Shown here in pieces: positions 47,453-56,567 of a stretch of 64,000 nt of DNA. The notes below the pieces were generated by a model. It saw only the letters and a program-made list of their open reading frames with translations. It had not been told where the DNA came from and made no database searches. Within the stretch, counting starts at the first letter, position 1, and every line of letters starts with the position of its first letter. The DNA is from Actinoplanes sp040639655 (GTDB lineage Bacteria > Actinomycetota > Actinomycetes > Mycobacteriales > Micromonosporaceae), in contig NZ_JBFAAI010000040.1 in NCBI RefSeq assembly GCF_040639655.1, forward strand, positions 1 to 64,000. The letters are read 5' to 3'. The position numbers were made by a program, and so were the translations under genes.

Positions 47453-48520
47453 TCAGCCGACCGGGGCCGGATTCCGCCAGGCGGCGGCGAACGAGGTGCG
47501 GCCGCTGGTCCGCAGCAGCGACCCCTGGTAGATGCGGGCGCCGACCATCAGCGTGCCCGCCGTGGTGGCCAGCAGGATCGCGAGGGCCAGGTAGGGCTCC
47601 CACGCGGCGGCCTCACCACTGAAGATCCGGACCGGCATGGCGATCGGGGCGGAGAACGGGATGTAGGACAGCACGGTCATCGCGGCCGAGTTGCCCTGCA
47701 GGGCCAGGACCAGGAAGAACGGGGTCATCACCAGGAACTGCAGCGGGGCGGAGGTGCCGTTCACGTCCTCCAGCCGGGCGGCCAGTGCGCCGACGGCGGC
47801 CCACAGGGTGGCGAGCATCAGGAAGCCGACCACGAAGAACGGCAGGAACCAGCCGATGGTCGGCAGCAGCGCGTCGATCAGGGGGCCGCCGACGTCGGCG
47901 ATCCGCATGCCGATGACACCGGCGGTGGCCAGCAGGGCCAGCTGCCCGAAGGCGAGCAGGGTCATGGCGGCGACCTTGCCGATCAGCAGCGCCCGGACCG
48001 GGACGCTGGAGACGAGGATCTCGACGATCCGGGTCTGCTTCTCCTCGGTGACGCTCTGCGCGATCTGTACGCCGAACGTCAGCGTCGTGAAGAAGAAGAG
48101 CACGGACAGCACGAACGGTACGAGGAAGCGCGCCGCCTCGTCGAGCGCGTCGGGGTCGAGGAACTCGACCGGCGGCGAGGTGCTGAGCGCGGACACCACG
48201 TCCTGCGGGCTTTCCTCGAGAGAGAGCACCACCGGCCCGTCGACGACCGCGGCGTCCACCTCCTCGTCGCGGACCAGCCGTTCGGCGGCGGCGCGGTCGG
48301 CGACGACCTCGACCTCAAGGCCGGCCTTCTCGAGCGCCGCCACGTGGGTGGCGCCGACCACGGCGACCTTGCCGGGGCCGCCTTCGAGGAGGATGGGCAG
48401 GACGACGCCGAGCGCCGTGAAGAAGAGCAGCAGGACCGTACCCAGAAGAAATGCCTTGTCGCGCAGTTTGACCCGGATCTCCCGGCCCGCAACCAGTTTG
48501 GCGGCTTCGAACGTGGTCAC
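47453..48520 (-). CDS. ABC-2 type exporter permease (NatB-like)
   Basis: A 355-residue permease. One membrane segment at the N-terminus (AFLLGTVLLLFFTALGVVL) and a large outside loop (about 50-145) are followed by five segments, for example FLVPFVLSVLFFFTTLTFGV and MTLLAFGQLALLATAGVIG. TEEKQTRIVEILVSSVPVRALLIGK is the conserved coupling region of NatB/ABC-2 Na+ or lipid exporters. The start overlaps the ATPase stop by 4 bp, so the pair is coupled. Cargo is unknown. Confidence 0.88.
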   Translation of the reverse strand: MTTFEAAKLVAGREIRVKLRDKAFLLGTVLLLFFTALGVVLPILLEGGPGKVAVVGATHVAALEKAGLEVEVVADRAAAERLVRDEEVDAAVVDGPVVLSLEESPQDVVSALSTSPPVEFLDPDALDEAARFLVPFVLSVLFFFTTLTFGVQIAQSVTEEKQTRIVEILVSSVPVRALLIGKVAAMTLLAFGQLALLATAGVIGMRIADVGGPLIDALLPTIGWFLPFFVVGFLMLATLWAAVGALAARLEDVNGTSAPLQFLVMTPFFLVLALQGNSAAMTVLSYIPFSAPIAMPVRIFSGEAAAWEPYLALAILLATTAGTLMVGARIYQGSLLRTSGRTSFAAAWRNPAPVG

Positions 48521-49410
48521 TGGATCACCTCTCGGAAGATCTCGGCGAGCGACGGGCGGACCGGGGCGAAGGTACGGACCGGGCCCCGGCTCAGGGCGGA
48601 CCGCAGCACGGCCTGGTCGTCGGCTTCGGCGTCGAGGTCGAAGACGGCGCGGCGGCCGTCCAGTTCGAGCAGGGTGACTCCGGGCTCGTCGCGGAGCCAG
48701 CCGGCGTCGGAGTCGACCTCGATCGTGTAGCGGGGGAGGGTGTACTGCTCGCGCAGCCAGGTCCGCGACCCGGCGGCCCGGATGGTCCCGTCGGCGATGA
48801 TCGCGAGGTCGTCGCAGAGGCGTTCGACCAGTTCCAGCTGGTGGCTGGAGAACAGCACCGCGGCGCCGGACCGGGCCCGTTCGCGGAGCACGGTCAGCAC
48901 GTTCTCGACGGCGAGGGGGTCGAGTCCGGAGAACGGCTCGTCGAGGACCAGCAGTTCGGGGTCGTGCACCAGGGCCGCCGCGATCTGGGCCCGCTGCTGG
49001 TTGCCGAGCGACAGTTTCTCCACCGGGTCGCCACCGCGTTCGGCGAGCTCGAGGCGTTCCAGCAGGGCGGTGGTGCGGCGCCGGGCGTCGGCCGCGCTGA
49101 GACCGTGCAGCCGTCCCAGGTAGACGACCTGCTCGGTGACGGTCATCTTCGGATAGAGACCGCGTTCCTCCGGCATGTAGCCGAACGCCTGCCGGTCCTG
49201 ACGGGTCACGGGCCGGCCGCGCCAGGTCACCGCACCGCTGTCGGCGGCCAGGACGCCGAGGATGATCCGCATGGTGGTGGTCTTGCCGGCGCCGTTCGCG
49301 CCGACGAAGCCGGTCAGCCGGCCGGAGTCCACGGTGAACGACACGTCCTTGAGGACCTGTCGTTCGCCGAAGGTCCGGTTAACGGCCTCCACGTTCAGGA
49401 CGGTTGTCAT
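48517..49410 (-). CDS. ABC transporter ATP-binding protein (NatA/CcmA-like)
   Basis: A 297-residue ATPase. Walker A is GANGAGKTTTM, the signature is EKLSLGNQQRAQI, Walker B is ELLVLDEPFSG and the H-loop is VLFSSHQLE. About 80 C-terminal residues form the extension usual for drug/ion-exporter ATPases. The ATG at 49410 was chosen; a TAGCGT box stands seven bases before it. It is coupled to the NatB-like permease. No accessory substrate-binding gene. Confidence 0.9.
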   Translation of the reverse strand: MTTVLNVEAVNRTFGERQVLKDVSFTVDSGRLTGFVGANGAGKTTTMRIILGVLAADSGAVTWRGRPVTRQDRQAFGYMPEERGLYPKMTVTEQVVYLGRLHGLSAADARRRTTALLERLELAERGGDPVEKLSLGNQQRAQIAAALVHDPELLVLDEPFSGLDPLAVENVLTVLRERARSGAAVLFSSHQLELVERLCDDLAIIADGTIRAAGSRTWLREQYTLPRYTIEVDSDAGWLRDEPGVTLLELDGRRAVFDLDAEADDQAVLRSALSRGPVRTFAPVRPSLAEIFREVIQ

Positions 49411-49417
49411 GCGTACC

Positions 49418-49423
49418 ACGCTA
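49418..49423 (-). promoter_or_regulatory. -10-like box for leaderless ABC ATPase gene
   Basis: TAGCGT on the reverse strand, exactly seven bases before the ATG at 49410 and without a ribosome site. The same box and spacing occur before the gene at 20654. Confidence 0.45.
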
Positions 49424-49467
49424 GAGATCGAGCGAGGTCGCGTCGTCCGGCGCGGGGAGGTCCTCCT

Positions 49468-50124
49468 TCAGAAGGACCCTCCACCCCCGGGACGGACCAC
49501 CCCCAGCTCGTACGCCAGAACGACGGCCTGGGTGCGGTCGCGTGCTCCGATCTTCATCAACACCCGGCTGACGTGCGTCTTCACCGTGGTCTCGCCGAGA
49601 CGCAGGGTGGTCGCGATCTCCGCGTTGGTGGCGCCCCCGGCGAGCAGGACCAGCACCTCGTGCTCGCGCGGGGTCAGCTGGCCGAGGCGGACCCCGGCGG
49701 TCGCGGGCGTGGTGAACGTGGAGATGACCCGCCGCGTGACGGCCGGGGCGAGCAGCGCCTCACCGGCGGCGACCACCCGTACCGCCTCGGTCAGGTCCTC
49801 CGGGGTGCCGTTCTTGAGCAGGAAACCGCTCGCGCCGGCGCGCAGCGCCGCGAACAGGTAGTCGTCGCGGTCGAAGGTGGTCAGGATCAGCACCGACGGT
49901 CCGCCGCCGGCCGCGATCCGCCGGGTCGCCTCCAGCCCGTCCAGACCGGGCATCTCGACGTCCATCAGGACCACGTCGGGCCGCAGGCGCAGCGCCAGGT
50001 CGACCGCCTGGACCCCGTCGGCGGCCTCACCGACGACGGTGATGTCGTCCTCCATCTCGAGGATGACCCGGAAGCCGGTGCGGACCAGCTGATGGTCGTC
50101 GGCGAGCAGCACGCTGACGTTCAC
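49468..50124 (-). CDS. NarL/FixJ-type response regulator
   Basis: A 218-residue regulator. The receiver domain has Asp9/Asp10, phosphorylatable Asp55 in VVLMDVEMPG, Thr in ILTTFDRDDY and Lys in GFLLKNG. The C-terminal LuxR HTH (QLTPREHEVLVLLAGGATNAEIATTLRLGETTVKTHVSRVLMKIGARDRTQAVVLAY) binds DNA. Its start overlaps the kinase stop by 4 bp, so the two form a two-component system, next to the ABC pair that may be its target (inference). Confidence 0.94.
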   Translation of the reverse strand: MNVSVLLADDHQLVRTGFRVILEMEDDITVVGEAADGVQAVDLALRLRPDVVLMDVEMPGLDGLEATRRIAAGGGPSVLILTTFDRDDYLFAALRAGASGFLLKNGTPEDLTEAVRVVAAGEALLAPAVTRRVISTFTTPATAGVRLGQLTPREHEVLVLLAGGATNAEIATTLRLGETTVKTHVSRVLMKIGARDRTQAVVLAYELGVVRPGGGGSF

Positions 50125-51368
50125 AGGGCGACGCCCGCCGGGTACGGGAACCGGGCCCGCACCCGGTAGCCGCCGTCGGGGTGGGGCCCGTGCTCGAGGG
50201 CGCCGTCGTGCACCGCCACCCGCTCCCGCATGCCGACCAGGCCCATGCCGCCGCCGGACGGGGTGCCGCCCCGGCCGTCGTCGGTGACGTCGAGTTCGAG
50301 CTCGCCGTTGAGGTAACGGACCCGGACGTCGAGCGTCCTCGCATGGGCGTGCTTGAGAGTGTTCGTCACCGCCTCCTGGGTGATCCGGTAGGCGGCCTGG
50401 GACAGCGATTCGGGCAGCGGCACCGGATCACCGTAGACGGCGTACCGGACGGTGAGCCCGGCGTCCCGGGCCCGGTCGGTGATCTCGGCGAGGCGGTCGA
50501 TACCGGCGTTCGGGACCACGTCCTCCGCCGGGGCCAGAGCCGACGGGGAGCGCAGTGCGCCGAGCATGCGGCGCAGTTCGTCGACGGCGGTGCGGGCGCC
50601 GTCCTCGACTGCGGTGAGCGCGGTCCGGGCCCGGGCCGGGTCCTTGTCCATGGCCCGGCGGGCGGCGGAGGCCTGGATGCCCATCACCGAGACGTGGTGG
50701 GCGACGACGTCGTGCAGTTCGCGGGCGATCCGGACCCGTTCACCGAGGACCGCCCGTTCGGCGGCCAGCGCCTGCGCGTCGCGGAGTGCGGCGGCCTGGG
50801 CCTCCAGTTCGTGCCTCTGCCGGACGCCGTTCCAGACGGCGTCGCCCATCAGGTGGCAGAAGGCGAAGAAGGCCGTGTTGACCACCAGTGCGTTGAAGGC
50901 GAGCGAGGCTCTCTCGGCCGGGTCCTCGAGGTGGCCGCTGAACACCACGAAGGTGAGGAGGAGCCAGCCGAACATGCCGACGATGATGCCGAGGCGAAGG
51001 TACCGCGACCGGTTGCGGTGACGACCCCACGCGCCGAGCGTGTAGATCGCCGCGAACAGTGCGCCGGTGGTGACCTGCTGCTCCTGCGACCCGCGGAGCT
51101 GGCCGCCGACGAAGGCGACCGCGATGCCGACGGCGACCACGTCGGGGTGCGCCCGGCGGAGCACCAGTGGCAGCGTGGTGGCCAGCACCCAGCAGATCTG
51201 CTCGGCCGGCGGTGCCCGGTGCGGGAATTCGAACATCCCGGCGCGCCGGGCCAGGAACAGGTTGACCAGGGCGACGGCCGCGACCGTCAGCCCGGTCCAC
51301 AGGTCGGCGCGGCGCTGCGCCGGCGTCGGCCGGGGCCGCACCCATTCGTCGGAGGTCACCGATGTCAT
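50121..51368 (-). CDS. Sensor histidine kinase (HisKA_3 family)
   Basis: A 415-residue kinase. The N-terminal half contains about five membrane segments (LTVAAVALVNLFLARRAGMF, AVGIAVAFVGGQL, LGIIVGMFGWLLLTFVVFSG, SLAFNALVVNTAFFAFCHL). The phospho-acceptor His lies in RIARELHDVVAHHVSVMGIQASAA, and the ATPase has VTNTLKHAHA and GGGMGLVGMRERV. This is the DesK-like architecture that pairs with NarL-type regulators, as here. The signal is not known. The ATG at 51368 (MTSVTSDEW) is the likely start. Confidence 0.93.
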   Translation of the reverse strand: MTSVTSDEWVRPRPTPAQRRADLWTGLTVAAVALVNLFLARRAGMFEFPHRAPPAEQICWVLATTLPLVLRRAHPDVVAVGIAVAFVGGQLRGSQEQQVTTGALFAAIYTLGAWGRHRNRSRYLRLGIIVGMFGWLLLTFVVFSGHLEDPAERASLAFNALVVNTAFFAFCHLMGDAVWNGVRQRHELEAQAAALRDAQALAAERAVLGERVRIARELHDVVAHHVSVMGIQASAARRAMDKDPARARTALTAVEDGARTAVDELRRMLGALRSPSALAPAEDVVPNAGIDRLAEITDRARDAGLTVRYAVYGDPVPLPESLSQAAYRITQEAVTNTLKHAHARTLDVRVRYLNGELELDVTDDGRGGTPSGGGMGLVGMRERVAVHDGALEHGPHPDGGYRVRARFPYPAGVAL

Positions 51369-51401
51369 GCCGATGACGATGCCACGGGCCGCCGGGAGAC
51401 G

Positions 51402-51728
51402 TCAGCCGCGGCGGGTCTGGGTGGGAATGGTGGCGTCCTGGTCGGGGGTGACGGTTCCGCCGAGCTCACGGATGTGCCGCTGGGCGGCCTCGAGGCGGTC
51501 CTCGAGCGTGACTATCCGGCAGGCGGCGGCGAGCAGGAACCCCTCGTTCAGCAGGACCCGGACGCGGGCGGCGAGGTCGAGCTGATGACGGGAGTACCGG
51601 CGGTGGCCGCCGTGTGAGCGCTCGGGTTCGATCAGTCCGGTTCCGTCGAGGCTACGGAGAAAGGCCGCGGTCACGCCGATCATCTCGGCGGCCCGGCCCA
51701 TGCTGTACGACGGGGAGTCCCGATCCAT
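51402..51728 (-). CDS. MerR-family transcriptional regulator
   Basis: A 108-residue protein with a MerR HTH: PSYSMGRAAEMIGVTAAFLRSLDGTGLIEPERSHGGHRRYSRHQLDL. A helical tail follows (RVRVLLNEGFLLAAACRIVTLEDRLEAAQRHIREL) with no effector domain or metal-binding cysteines. The ATG at 51728 has GAAGAA nearby; a GTG at 51743 would add five residues. It lies 33 bp upstream of the kinase on the same strand and could be in the same transcript. Confidence 0.85.
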   Translation of the reverse strand: MDRDSPSYSMGRAAEMIGVTAAFLRSLDGTGLIEPERSHGGHRRYSRHQLDLAARVRVLLNEGFLLAAACRIVTLEDRLEAAQRHIRELGGTVTPDQDATIPTQTRRG

Positions 51729-51756
51729 GTCTTCTTCGTACACGAGCCGGAACAGT

Positions 51757-51787
51757 CCAGGGCCCCGGCGGGTAACCGGGGCCCTGG
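51757..51787 (+). terminator. Strong hairpin with short T-run upstream of the MerR gene
   Basis: Perfect 12-bp stem ccagggccccgg / ccggggccctgg with a 7-base loop, followed on the forward strand by CTTTTC. As a terminator it would act on forward transcription, but no forward gene precedes it. It could instead be part of the merR leader. Confidence 0.55.
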
Positions 51788-52330
51788 CTTTTCAATTCTG
51801 TTGCCGGACTCACCCGGCGCATGTGGTCGACCAGCTGCGTGCCGCTAGCAGTCGACCGGAGTGAAAGGCATCGGCTGCGATCACCTCTTGTCGGGTTGGG
51901 GACAACGTGATTACGCGTTGCTGCGGTATCTCGTCCTCCTTCTCCAACTCAGCGTCTGTGCCAGTTGCTGCCGGCTGAAGCCGACAAGACAAAGATAGGC
52001 CGTTCCCGGCCAGATTTCTAGAGTCGCCGCTGTAGATTTTTTCGCGCAAAGGTCTGACCACCTGCGCGAACTCTTCCAGCTGTCGATGCGTGAAGCGGCG
52101 GCGGTGCGGGACGGGCGCTGAGGAAGAGAGAGGTGACCGCGCCCCGCACCGCCGCCGGCGGAGAGGTGTCCACAGGTGATCCTTCCGAGGGGATCGCCTG
52201 CAACAAGGCTCGCACCGGGGCCCGAATCGCGGCAACGCAATTAACCCTGCGCATTGACGGCCGTAACACGGCGGAGCGATCATGCTCCAAGACGTGGCTC
52301 AGGTCACAGTCCTTCGTGCAGGAGGCACCG
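51788..52330. other. Gene-poor region of lower GC
   Basis: No supported gene. A reverse-strand frame of 157 codons (51810-52283) has no recognised motif and an Arg-rich N-terminal part that looks like shadow coding. The part around 51880-52080 is clearly less GC-rich (gacaagacaaagatagg, ttctagag, tagattttttcg). The permease promoter is presumably in 52230-52320, but no convincing boxes are seen. AGGAGG at 52319-52324 serves the permease. Confidence 0.45.
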
Positions 52331-53827
52331 ATGAGCACCGACGAGGAACGACTCGCCCAACTCGGATACAAACAGGAACTCCACCGCCGCCTCTCCGGCT
52401 TCTCCAACTTCGCCGTCTCGTTCTCGATCATCTCCATCCTGGCCGGCGCCATCACCTCGTACGGCATCGCCATGAAGGCCGGCGGCCCGGTCGCGATCAC
52501 CCTGGGCTGGCTCTTCGTCGGCATCATGGTGACGTTCGTGGCGCTGGCCATGGCCGAGGTCTGCTCGGCCTACCCGACCGCCGGGGCGCTCTACTGGTGG
52601 GCTGCCGCACTCGCCAAGAGGAACAAGCCCGCCTGGGCCTGGTTCATCGGCTGGTTCAACTTCCTCGGCGAGGTCGCGGTGACCGCGGCCATCGACTTCG
52701 GCGCCGCGATCACCACGGCGGCGTTCCTGAGCCTGACCTTCGGCCTGGAGGTGACGGCGCTCTCGACGTTCTTGATCTTCCTGGTCATCATCGTCGTGCA
52801 CGGCCTGCTGAACACCTTCGGCGTCAACCTGGTGCGTGTCCTCTCCGACATCAGCGCCTGGTGGCACCTGATCGGCGTCGCGGTGATCGTCGGCATCCTC
52901 GCTGTCGTCCCCGACCAGCACAAACCCATCTCCGAGGTGTTCACCGAGGTCTACAACGCCACCGGTTTCACCTTCGCCGGCGCCGGCGTGTACGCCGTCC
53001 TCATGGGCCTGCTGATGGCGCAGTACACGTACACCGGGTACGACGCCTCGGCGCACGTCGCCGAGGAGACCCACGACGCGGCCCGGGCGGCCCCCCGCGG
53101 CATCGTGCTGTCGGTGGTCGTCTCGGTGATCGCCGGTTTCGTCCTGCTGGTCGCGATCACCTGGTCCATCCAGGACTACGAGGGCGCGCTCGGCACCGAG
53201 CTCGGCCTGCCCCCGGCGCAGATCTTCATCGACGCGGTCGGCACGGACCTGGGGGTGTTCCTGCTCTTCATCTGCATGGTCGCGCAGTGGTTCTGCGGCA
53301 TGGCCTCGGTCACCGCCAACTCCCGGATGTCGTACGCCTTCGCCCGTGACGACGCGATCCCCGGCTCGCGGATCTGGAAGAAGGTCAACCCCCGCACCGG
53401 TACACCCACCAACTCCATCTGGCTGTGCGTGACCCTCTCCACGATCCTGGTGCTGCCGTCGCTGTGGAACACCGTGGCGTACTTCGCGGCCACCTCGATC
53501 GCGGTGATCGGCCTCTACATCGCGTACGTCGGCCCGGTCCTGCTGCGCCGGCTCGACCCGGACTTCGAACCCGGCCCGTGGCATCTCGGGAAGTGGAGCG
53601 CCCCGATCGGATGGATCGCGATCGTCTGGGTAGGGATCATCTGCGTGCTGTTCGTCCTCCCACCGGCGAGCCCGATCACCGCGGAGACCTTCAACTACAC
53701 GATCGTCGCTGTGGCGGTGGTTGTCGGCGCGGCCACGATCTGGTGGTTCGCCAGTGCCCGCAAGTGGTTCACCGGGCCGAAGCAGAACGTCCTGGAAAAG
53801 GCTGCCCACGGCGAGCCGACCGACTGA
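52331..53827 (+). CDS. APC-family amino acid/amine permease
   Basis: A 498-residue transporter with about 12 membrane segments. The family start is LGYKQELHRRLSGFSNFAVSFSIISILAGAIT (first segment with the GxG-like helix break) and CSAYPTAGALYWWAAALAKR; the sixth-segment region is YTGYDASAHVAEETHDAARAAPRGI. This resembles GABA/choline/ethanolamine-type permeases of the APC superfamily. AGGAGG lies six bases before the ATG at 52331. It leads the catabolic cluster; the genes beside it suggest uptake of an amine to be gamma-glutamylated. Confidence 0.92.
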   Translation: MSTDEERLAQLGYKQELHRRLSGFSNFAVSFSIISILAGAITSYGIAMKAGGPVAITLGWLFVGIMVTFVALAMAEVCSAYPTAGALYWWAAALAKRNKPAWAWFIGWFNFLGEVAVTAAIDFGAAITTAAFLSLTFGLEVTALSTFLIFLVIIVVHGLLNTFGVNLVRVLSDISAWWHLIGVAVIVGILAVVPDQHKPISEVFTEVYNATGFTFAGAGVYAVLMGLLMAQYTYTGYDASAHVAEETHDAARAAPRGIVLSVVVSVIAGFVLLVAITWSIQDYEGALGTELGLPPAQIFIDAVGTDLGVFLLFICMVAQWFCGMASVTANSRMSYAFARDDAIPGSRIWKKVNPRTGTPTNSIWLCVTLSTILVLPSLWNTVAYFAATSIAVIGLYIAYVGPVLLRRLDPDFEPGPWHLGKWSAPIGWIAIVWVGIICVLFVLPPASPITAETFNYTIVAVAVVVGAATIWWFASARKWFTGPKQNVLEKAAHGEPTD

Positions 53828-53833
53828 TAGGAC
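53828..53833 (+). promoter_or_regulatory. TAGGAC box before the glutamine-synthetase-like gene
   Basis: TAGGAC is seven bases before the ATG at 53841, exactly as at 5974. It lies between cotranscribed genes, so an internal leaderless start or a weak ribosome site (AGGA) are both possible. Confidence 0.3.
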
Positions 53834-53840
53834 TGGACCC

Positions 53841-55187
53841 ATGGATCTCGAGGAACTCGACGTCTCCGTCGACAACGGCGGCATCGACACCGTCCTGCTG
53901 GCGCTGACCGACATGCAGGGCCGGTTGCAGGGCAAGCGGCTGCACGGACGCTTCTTCCTGGACGAGGTGGTGTCCGGCGGCAGCGAGGGGTGCAACTACC
54001 TGCTCGCGGTCGATGTCGACATGAACACCGTCGACGGTTACGAGATGTCCTCGTGGTCCACCGGGTACGGCGACTTCGTGATGAAGCCCGACTTCAGCAC
54101 GCTGCGCCGGATCCCGTGGCAGCCGGGCACCGCTCTGGTCCTCGCCGACCTGCTCGACACGGCCGGGAACCCGGTGCCGGCGTCACCCCGGCAGATCCTG
54201 CGCCGCCAGCTCGACCGGCTGGCGGCGCACGGGCTGACCGCGTTCGCCGGCACCGAGCTGGAGTTCGTCCTCTACAAGGACACCTACGAGCAGGCGTTCA
54301 CCAAGGGCTACCGCGACCTGGTCCCGGCCAACCAGTACAACGTGGACTACTCGCTGCTCGGCACCGCACGGGTGGAGCCAGTGCTGCGCCGGATCCGCAA
54401 CGACATGTACGGCGCCGGGCTGGTGCCGGAGAGCGCCAAGGGCGAGTGCAACCTGGGCCAGCACGAGATCGCCTTCCGCTATGCCGACGCCCTGACCAGC
54501 GCCGACAACCACGTGATCTACAAGAACGGGGCCAAGGAGATCGCCGCCCAGGAGGGTATGGCGCTCACCTTCATGGCCAAGCCGAACGAGCGGGAAGGCA
54601 ACTCCTGCCACATCCACTTCTCGCTGCGCGGCGAGGACGGGCGGTCGGCGATGCTCGGCGACGGCCCGGCCCACCTGAGCGAGACCGGGCAGCGGGTGCT
54701 GGCCGGACTGCTCGCCACGATGCGGGAGTTCAGCCTGCTCTTCGCGCCGAACATCAACTCGTACAAGCGCTACCAGCCGGGGTCGTTCGCACCGACCGCA
54801 CTGCGCTGGGGCGTCGACAACCGCACCTGCGCGCTGCGGATCGCCGGCCACGGGCAGGGCATGCGGGTGGAGAACCGGGTGCCGGGCGGGGACGTCAACC
54901 CGTACCTGGCGATCGCCGCCCTGGTGGCCGGTGCGCTGCACGGCATCGAGAACGAGCTGTCGCTGGAGGACGAGTTCGCCGGCAACGCGTACCAGGATCC
55001 GGACGCCGACCGGGTGCCGGGGACGCTGCGTGACGCCCACGAGCTGTGGATGGCCAGCGAGGTCGGGGCGGCGGCGTTCGGCGCCGACGTGGTGGCGCAC
55101 TACGGGAACATGGCGAAGGTCGAGCTGGCCGCCTACGACGCGGCGGTCACCGACTGGGAACTGCGTCGCGGCTTCGAACGCCTCTGA
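53841..55187 (+). CDS. Glutamine-synthetase-like ligase (gamma-glutamyl amide / polyamine synthetase)
   Basis: A 448-residue type I GS-fold enzyme. The N-terminal beta-grasp part is VDNGGIDTVLLALTDMQGRLQGKRL; catalytic signatures are AGTELEFVLY, NLGQHEIAF, GNSCHIHFSL and NSYKRYQPGSFAP with RVENRVPGGDVNPYLAIAAL. The adenylylation Tyr region of GlnA is absent. This matches the GlnA3/GlnA4 and PuuA type, which join glutamate to an amine by its gamma-carboxyl. Neighbours (permease, aldehyde dehydrogenase, dehydrogenase, gamma-glutamyl hydrolases) support catabolism rather than ammonium assimilation. It starts 13 bp after the permease. Confidence 0.92.
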   Translation: MDLEELDVSVDNGGIDTVLLALTDMQGRLQGKRLHGRFFLDEVVSGGSEGCNYLLAVDVDMNTVDGYEMSSWSTGYGDFVMKPDFSTLRRIPWQPGTALVLADLLDTAGNPVPASPRQILRRQLDRLAAHGLTAFAGTELEFVLYKDTYEQAFTKGYRDLVPANQYNVDYSLLGTARVEPVLRRIRNDMYGAGLVPESAKGECNLGQHEIAFRYADALTSADNHVIYKNGAKEIAAQEGMALTFMAKPNEREGNSCHIHFSLRGEDGRSAMLGDGPAHLSETGQRVLAGLLATMREFSLLFAPNINSYKRYQPGSFAPTALRWGVDNRTCALRIAGHGQGMRVENRVPGGDVNPYLAIAALVAGALHGIENELSLEDEFAGNAYQDPDADRVPGTLRDAHELWMASEVGAAAFGADVVAHYGNMAKVELAAYDAAVTDWELRRGFERL

Positions 55188-55205
55188 GTGTGTGAGGATC
55201 TTGGC

Positions 55206-56567
55206 GTGGGGACGACTGACGTGATCAACCCGGCGACGGGGACGGTCTTCACGACCGTACCGTCGCTCGGGTTGGAGGAGACCGATGCGGCGATCGACCG
55301 CGCGGTGAAGGCCTTCGGTGAGTGGCGCCGGGTCTCGCCCGGGGACCGGGCGCGGCTTCTGCGCCGCTTCGCCGCGGTGGTCGAGGACCACATCGAGGAG
55401 CTGGCGCAGCTGGAGGTACGCAACGCGGGGCACACCGCCGGCAACGCGCGATGGGAGGCCGGCAACGTCCGGGACGTGCTGAACTACTACGCGGGCGCAC
55501 CGGAGCGGCTGTCCGGCCGGCAGATCCCGGTGTCCGGCGGTATCGACGTGACCTTCCACGAGCCGCTCGGCGTGGTCGGGATCATCGTGCCGTGGAACTT
55601 CCCGATGCCGATCGCCGGCTGGGGGTTCGCCCCGGCGCTGGCGGCGGGCAACACGGTGGTGCTCAAGCCCGCCGAGCTGACCCCGCTGACCGCGATCCGC
55701 CTCGCCGAACTGGCTCTCGAGGCCGGGCTGCCGGAGGGCGTGTTCCAGGTGCTGCCCGGTAAGGGCAGCGTGGTGGGACAGCGGTTCGTCACCCACCCGG
55801 CGGTCCGGAAGGTCTGCTTCACCGGGTCCACCGAGGTCGGCAAGTCGATCATGGCGGGCTGTGCCGACCAGGTGAAACGGGTGACCCTGGAGCTCGGCGG
55901 GAAGAGCGCCAACATCGTCTTCGCGGACGCCGACCTGGAGGCGGCGGCCGCCGCCGCGCCGGGTGCGGTCTTCGACAATGCGGGCCAGGACTGTTGCGCC
56001 CGTTCCCGGTTGCTCGTCGAGGCGTCCGTCTACGAGAGGTTCCTGAGCCTGCTGGAGCCGGCCGTCCGGAACTTCCGGGTGCTCGACCCGGCGGACGATT
56101 CCTCGGAGATGGGCCCACTGATCTCCTCCGGTCAACGGGCCTCGGTGGCCTCCTATCTGGAGGACGCCGACGTGGCGTTCCAGGGATCGGCGCCCGAACA
56201 GGACGGCTGGTGGTTCCCGCCGACCGTGCTGCTGGCCGGCTCCACCGCCGACCGGCACTGGCGCGAGGAGATCTTCGGCCCGGTCGTCTCCGTGCTCCCG
56301 TTCCGTGACGAGGAGGAAGCGGTCCGGCTGGCGAACGACACCGAGTACGGCCTCTCCGGCTCGCTCTGGACGCGAGACGTGGGCCGCGCGCTGCGGGTCT
56401 CCCGGGCTGTCGAGACCGGAGCACTGAGCGTCAACAGCAACTCGTCGGTGCGGTACTGGACCCCGTTCGGCGGTATGAAGCAATCCGGCCTCGGGCGTGA
56501 ACTCGGTCCGGACGCACTGCTGTCCTTCACCGACGTGAAGAACGTGTTCATCTCAACGGGAGACTGA
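55206..56567 (+). CDS. NAD(P)-dependent aldehyde dehydrogenase
   Basis: A 453-residue aldehyde dehydrogenase. Signatures are GIIVPWNFPMPIAGWGFAPALAAGNTVVLKPAELTPL, GSTEVGKSIM, the catalytic Glu in VTLELGGKSANIV, and the catalytic Cys in NAGQDCCARS. SGLGRELGPDALLSF ends the family domain. In this cluster it would oxidise the gamma-glutamyl amino aldehyde to the acid (a PuuC-like role). The GTG start at 55206 is preceded by GAGGAT; GTG 55188 directly after the GS stop is an alternative. Confidence 0.93.
   Translation: MGTTDVINPATGTVFTTVPSLGLEETDAAIDRAVKAFGEWRRVSPGDRARLLRRFAAVVEDHIEELAQLEVRNAGHTAGNARWEAGNVRDVLNYYAGAPERLSGRQIPVSGGIDVTFHEPLGVVGIIVPWNFPMPIAGWGFAPALAAGNTVVLKPAELTPLTAIRLAELALEAGLPEGVFQVLPGKGSVVGQRFVTHPAVRKVCFTGSTEVGKSIMAGCADQVKRVTLELGGKSANIVFADADLEAAAAAAPGAVFDNAGQDCCARSRLLVEASVYERFLSLLEPAVRNFRVLDPADDSSEMGPLISSGQRASVASYLEDADVAFQGSAPEQDGWWFPPTVLLAGSTADRHWREEIFGPVVSVLPFRDEEEAVRLANDTEYGLSGSLWTRDVGRALRVSRAVETGALSVNSNSSVRYWTPFGGMKQSGLGRELGPDALLSFTDVKNVFISTGD

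Noticed and set aside
51810..52283. 157-codon reverse frame before the permease
   Set aside because: No recognised motif, Arg-rich beginning, and no ribosome site at a plausible start. I keep the region as uncharacterised rather than as a gene.
54183..56483. 766-codon reverse frame over the GS and ALDH genes
   Set aside because: Long because third codon positions are GC; both forward genes have complete active sites and this frame has none.
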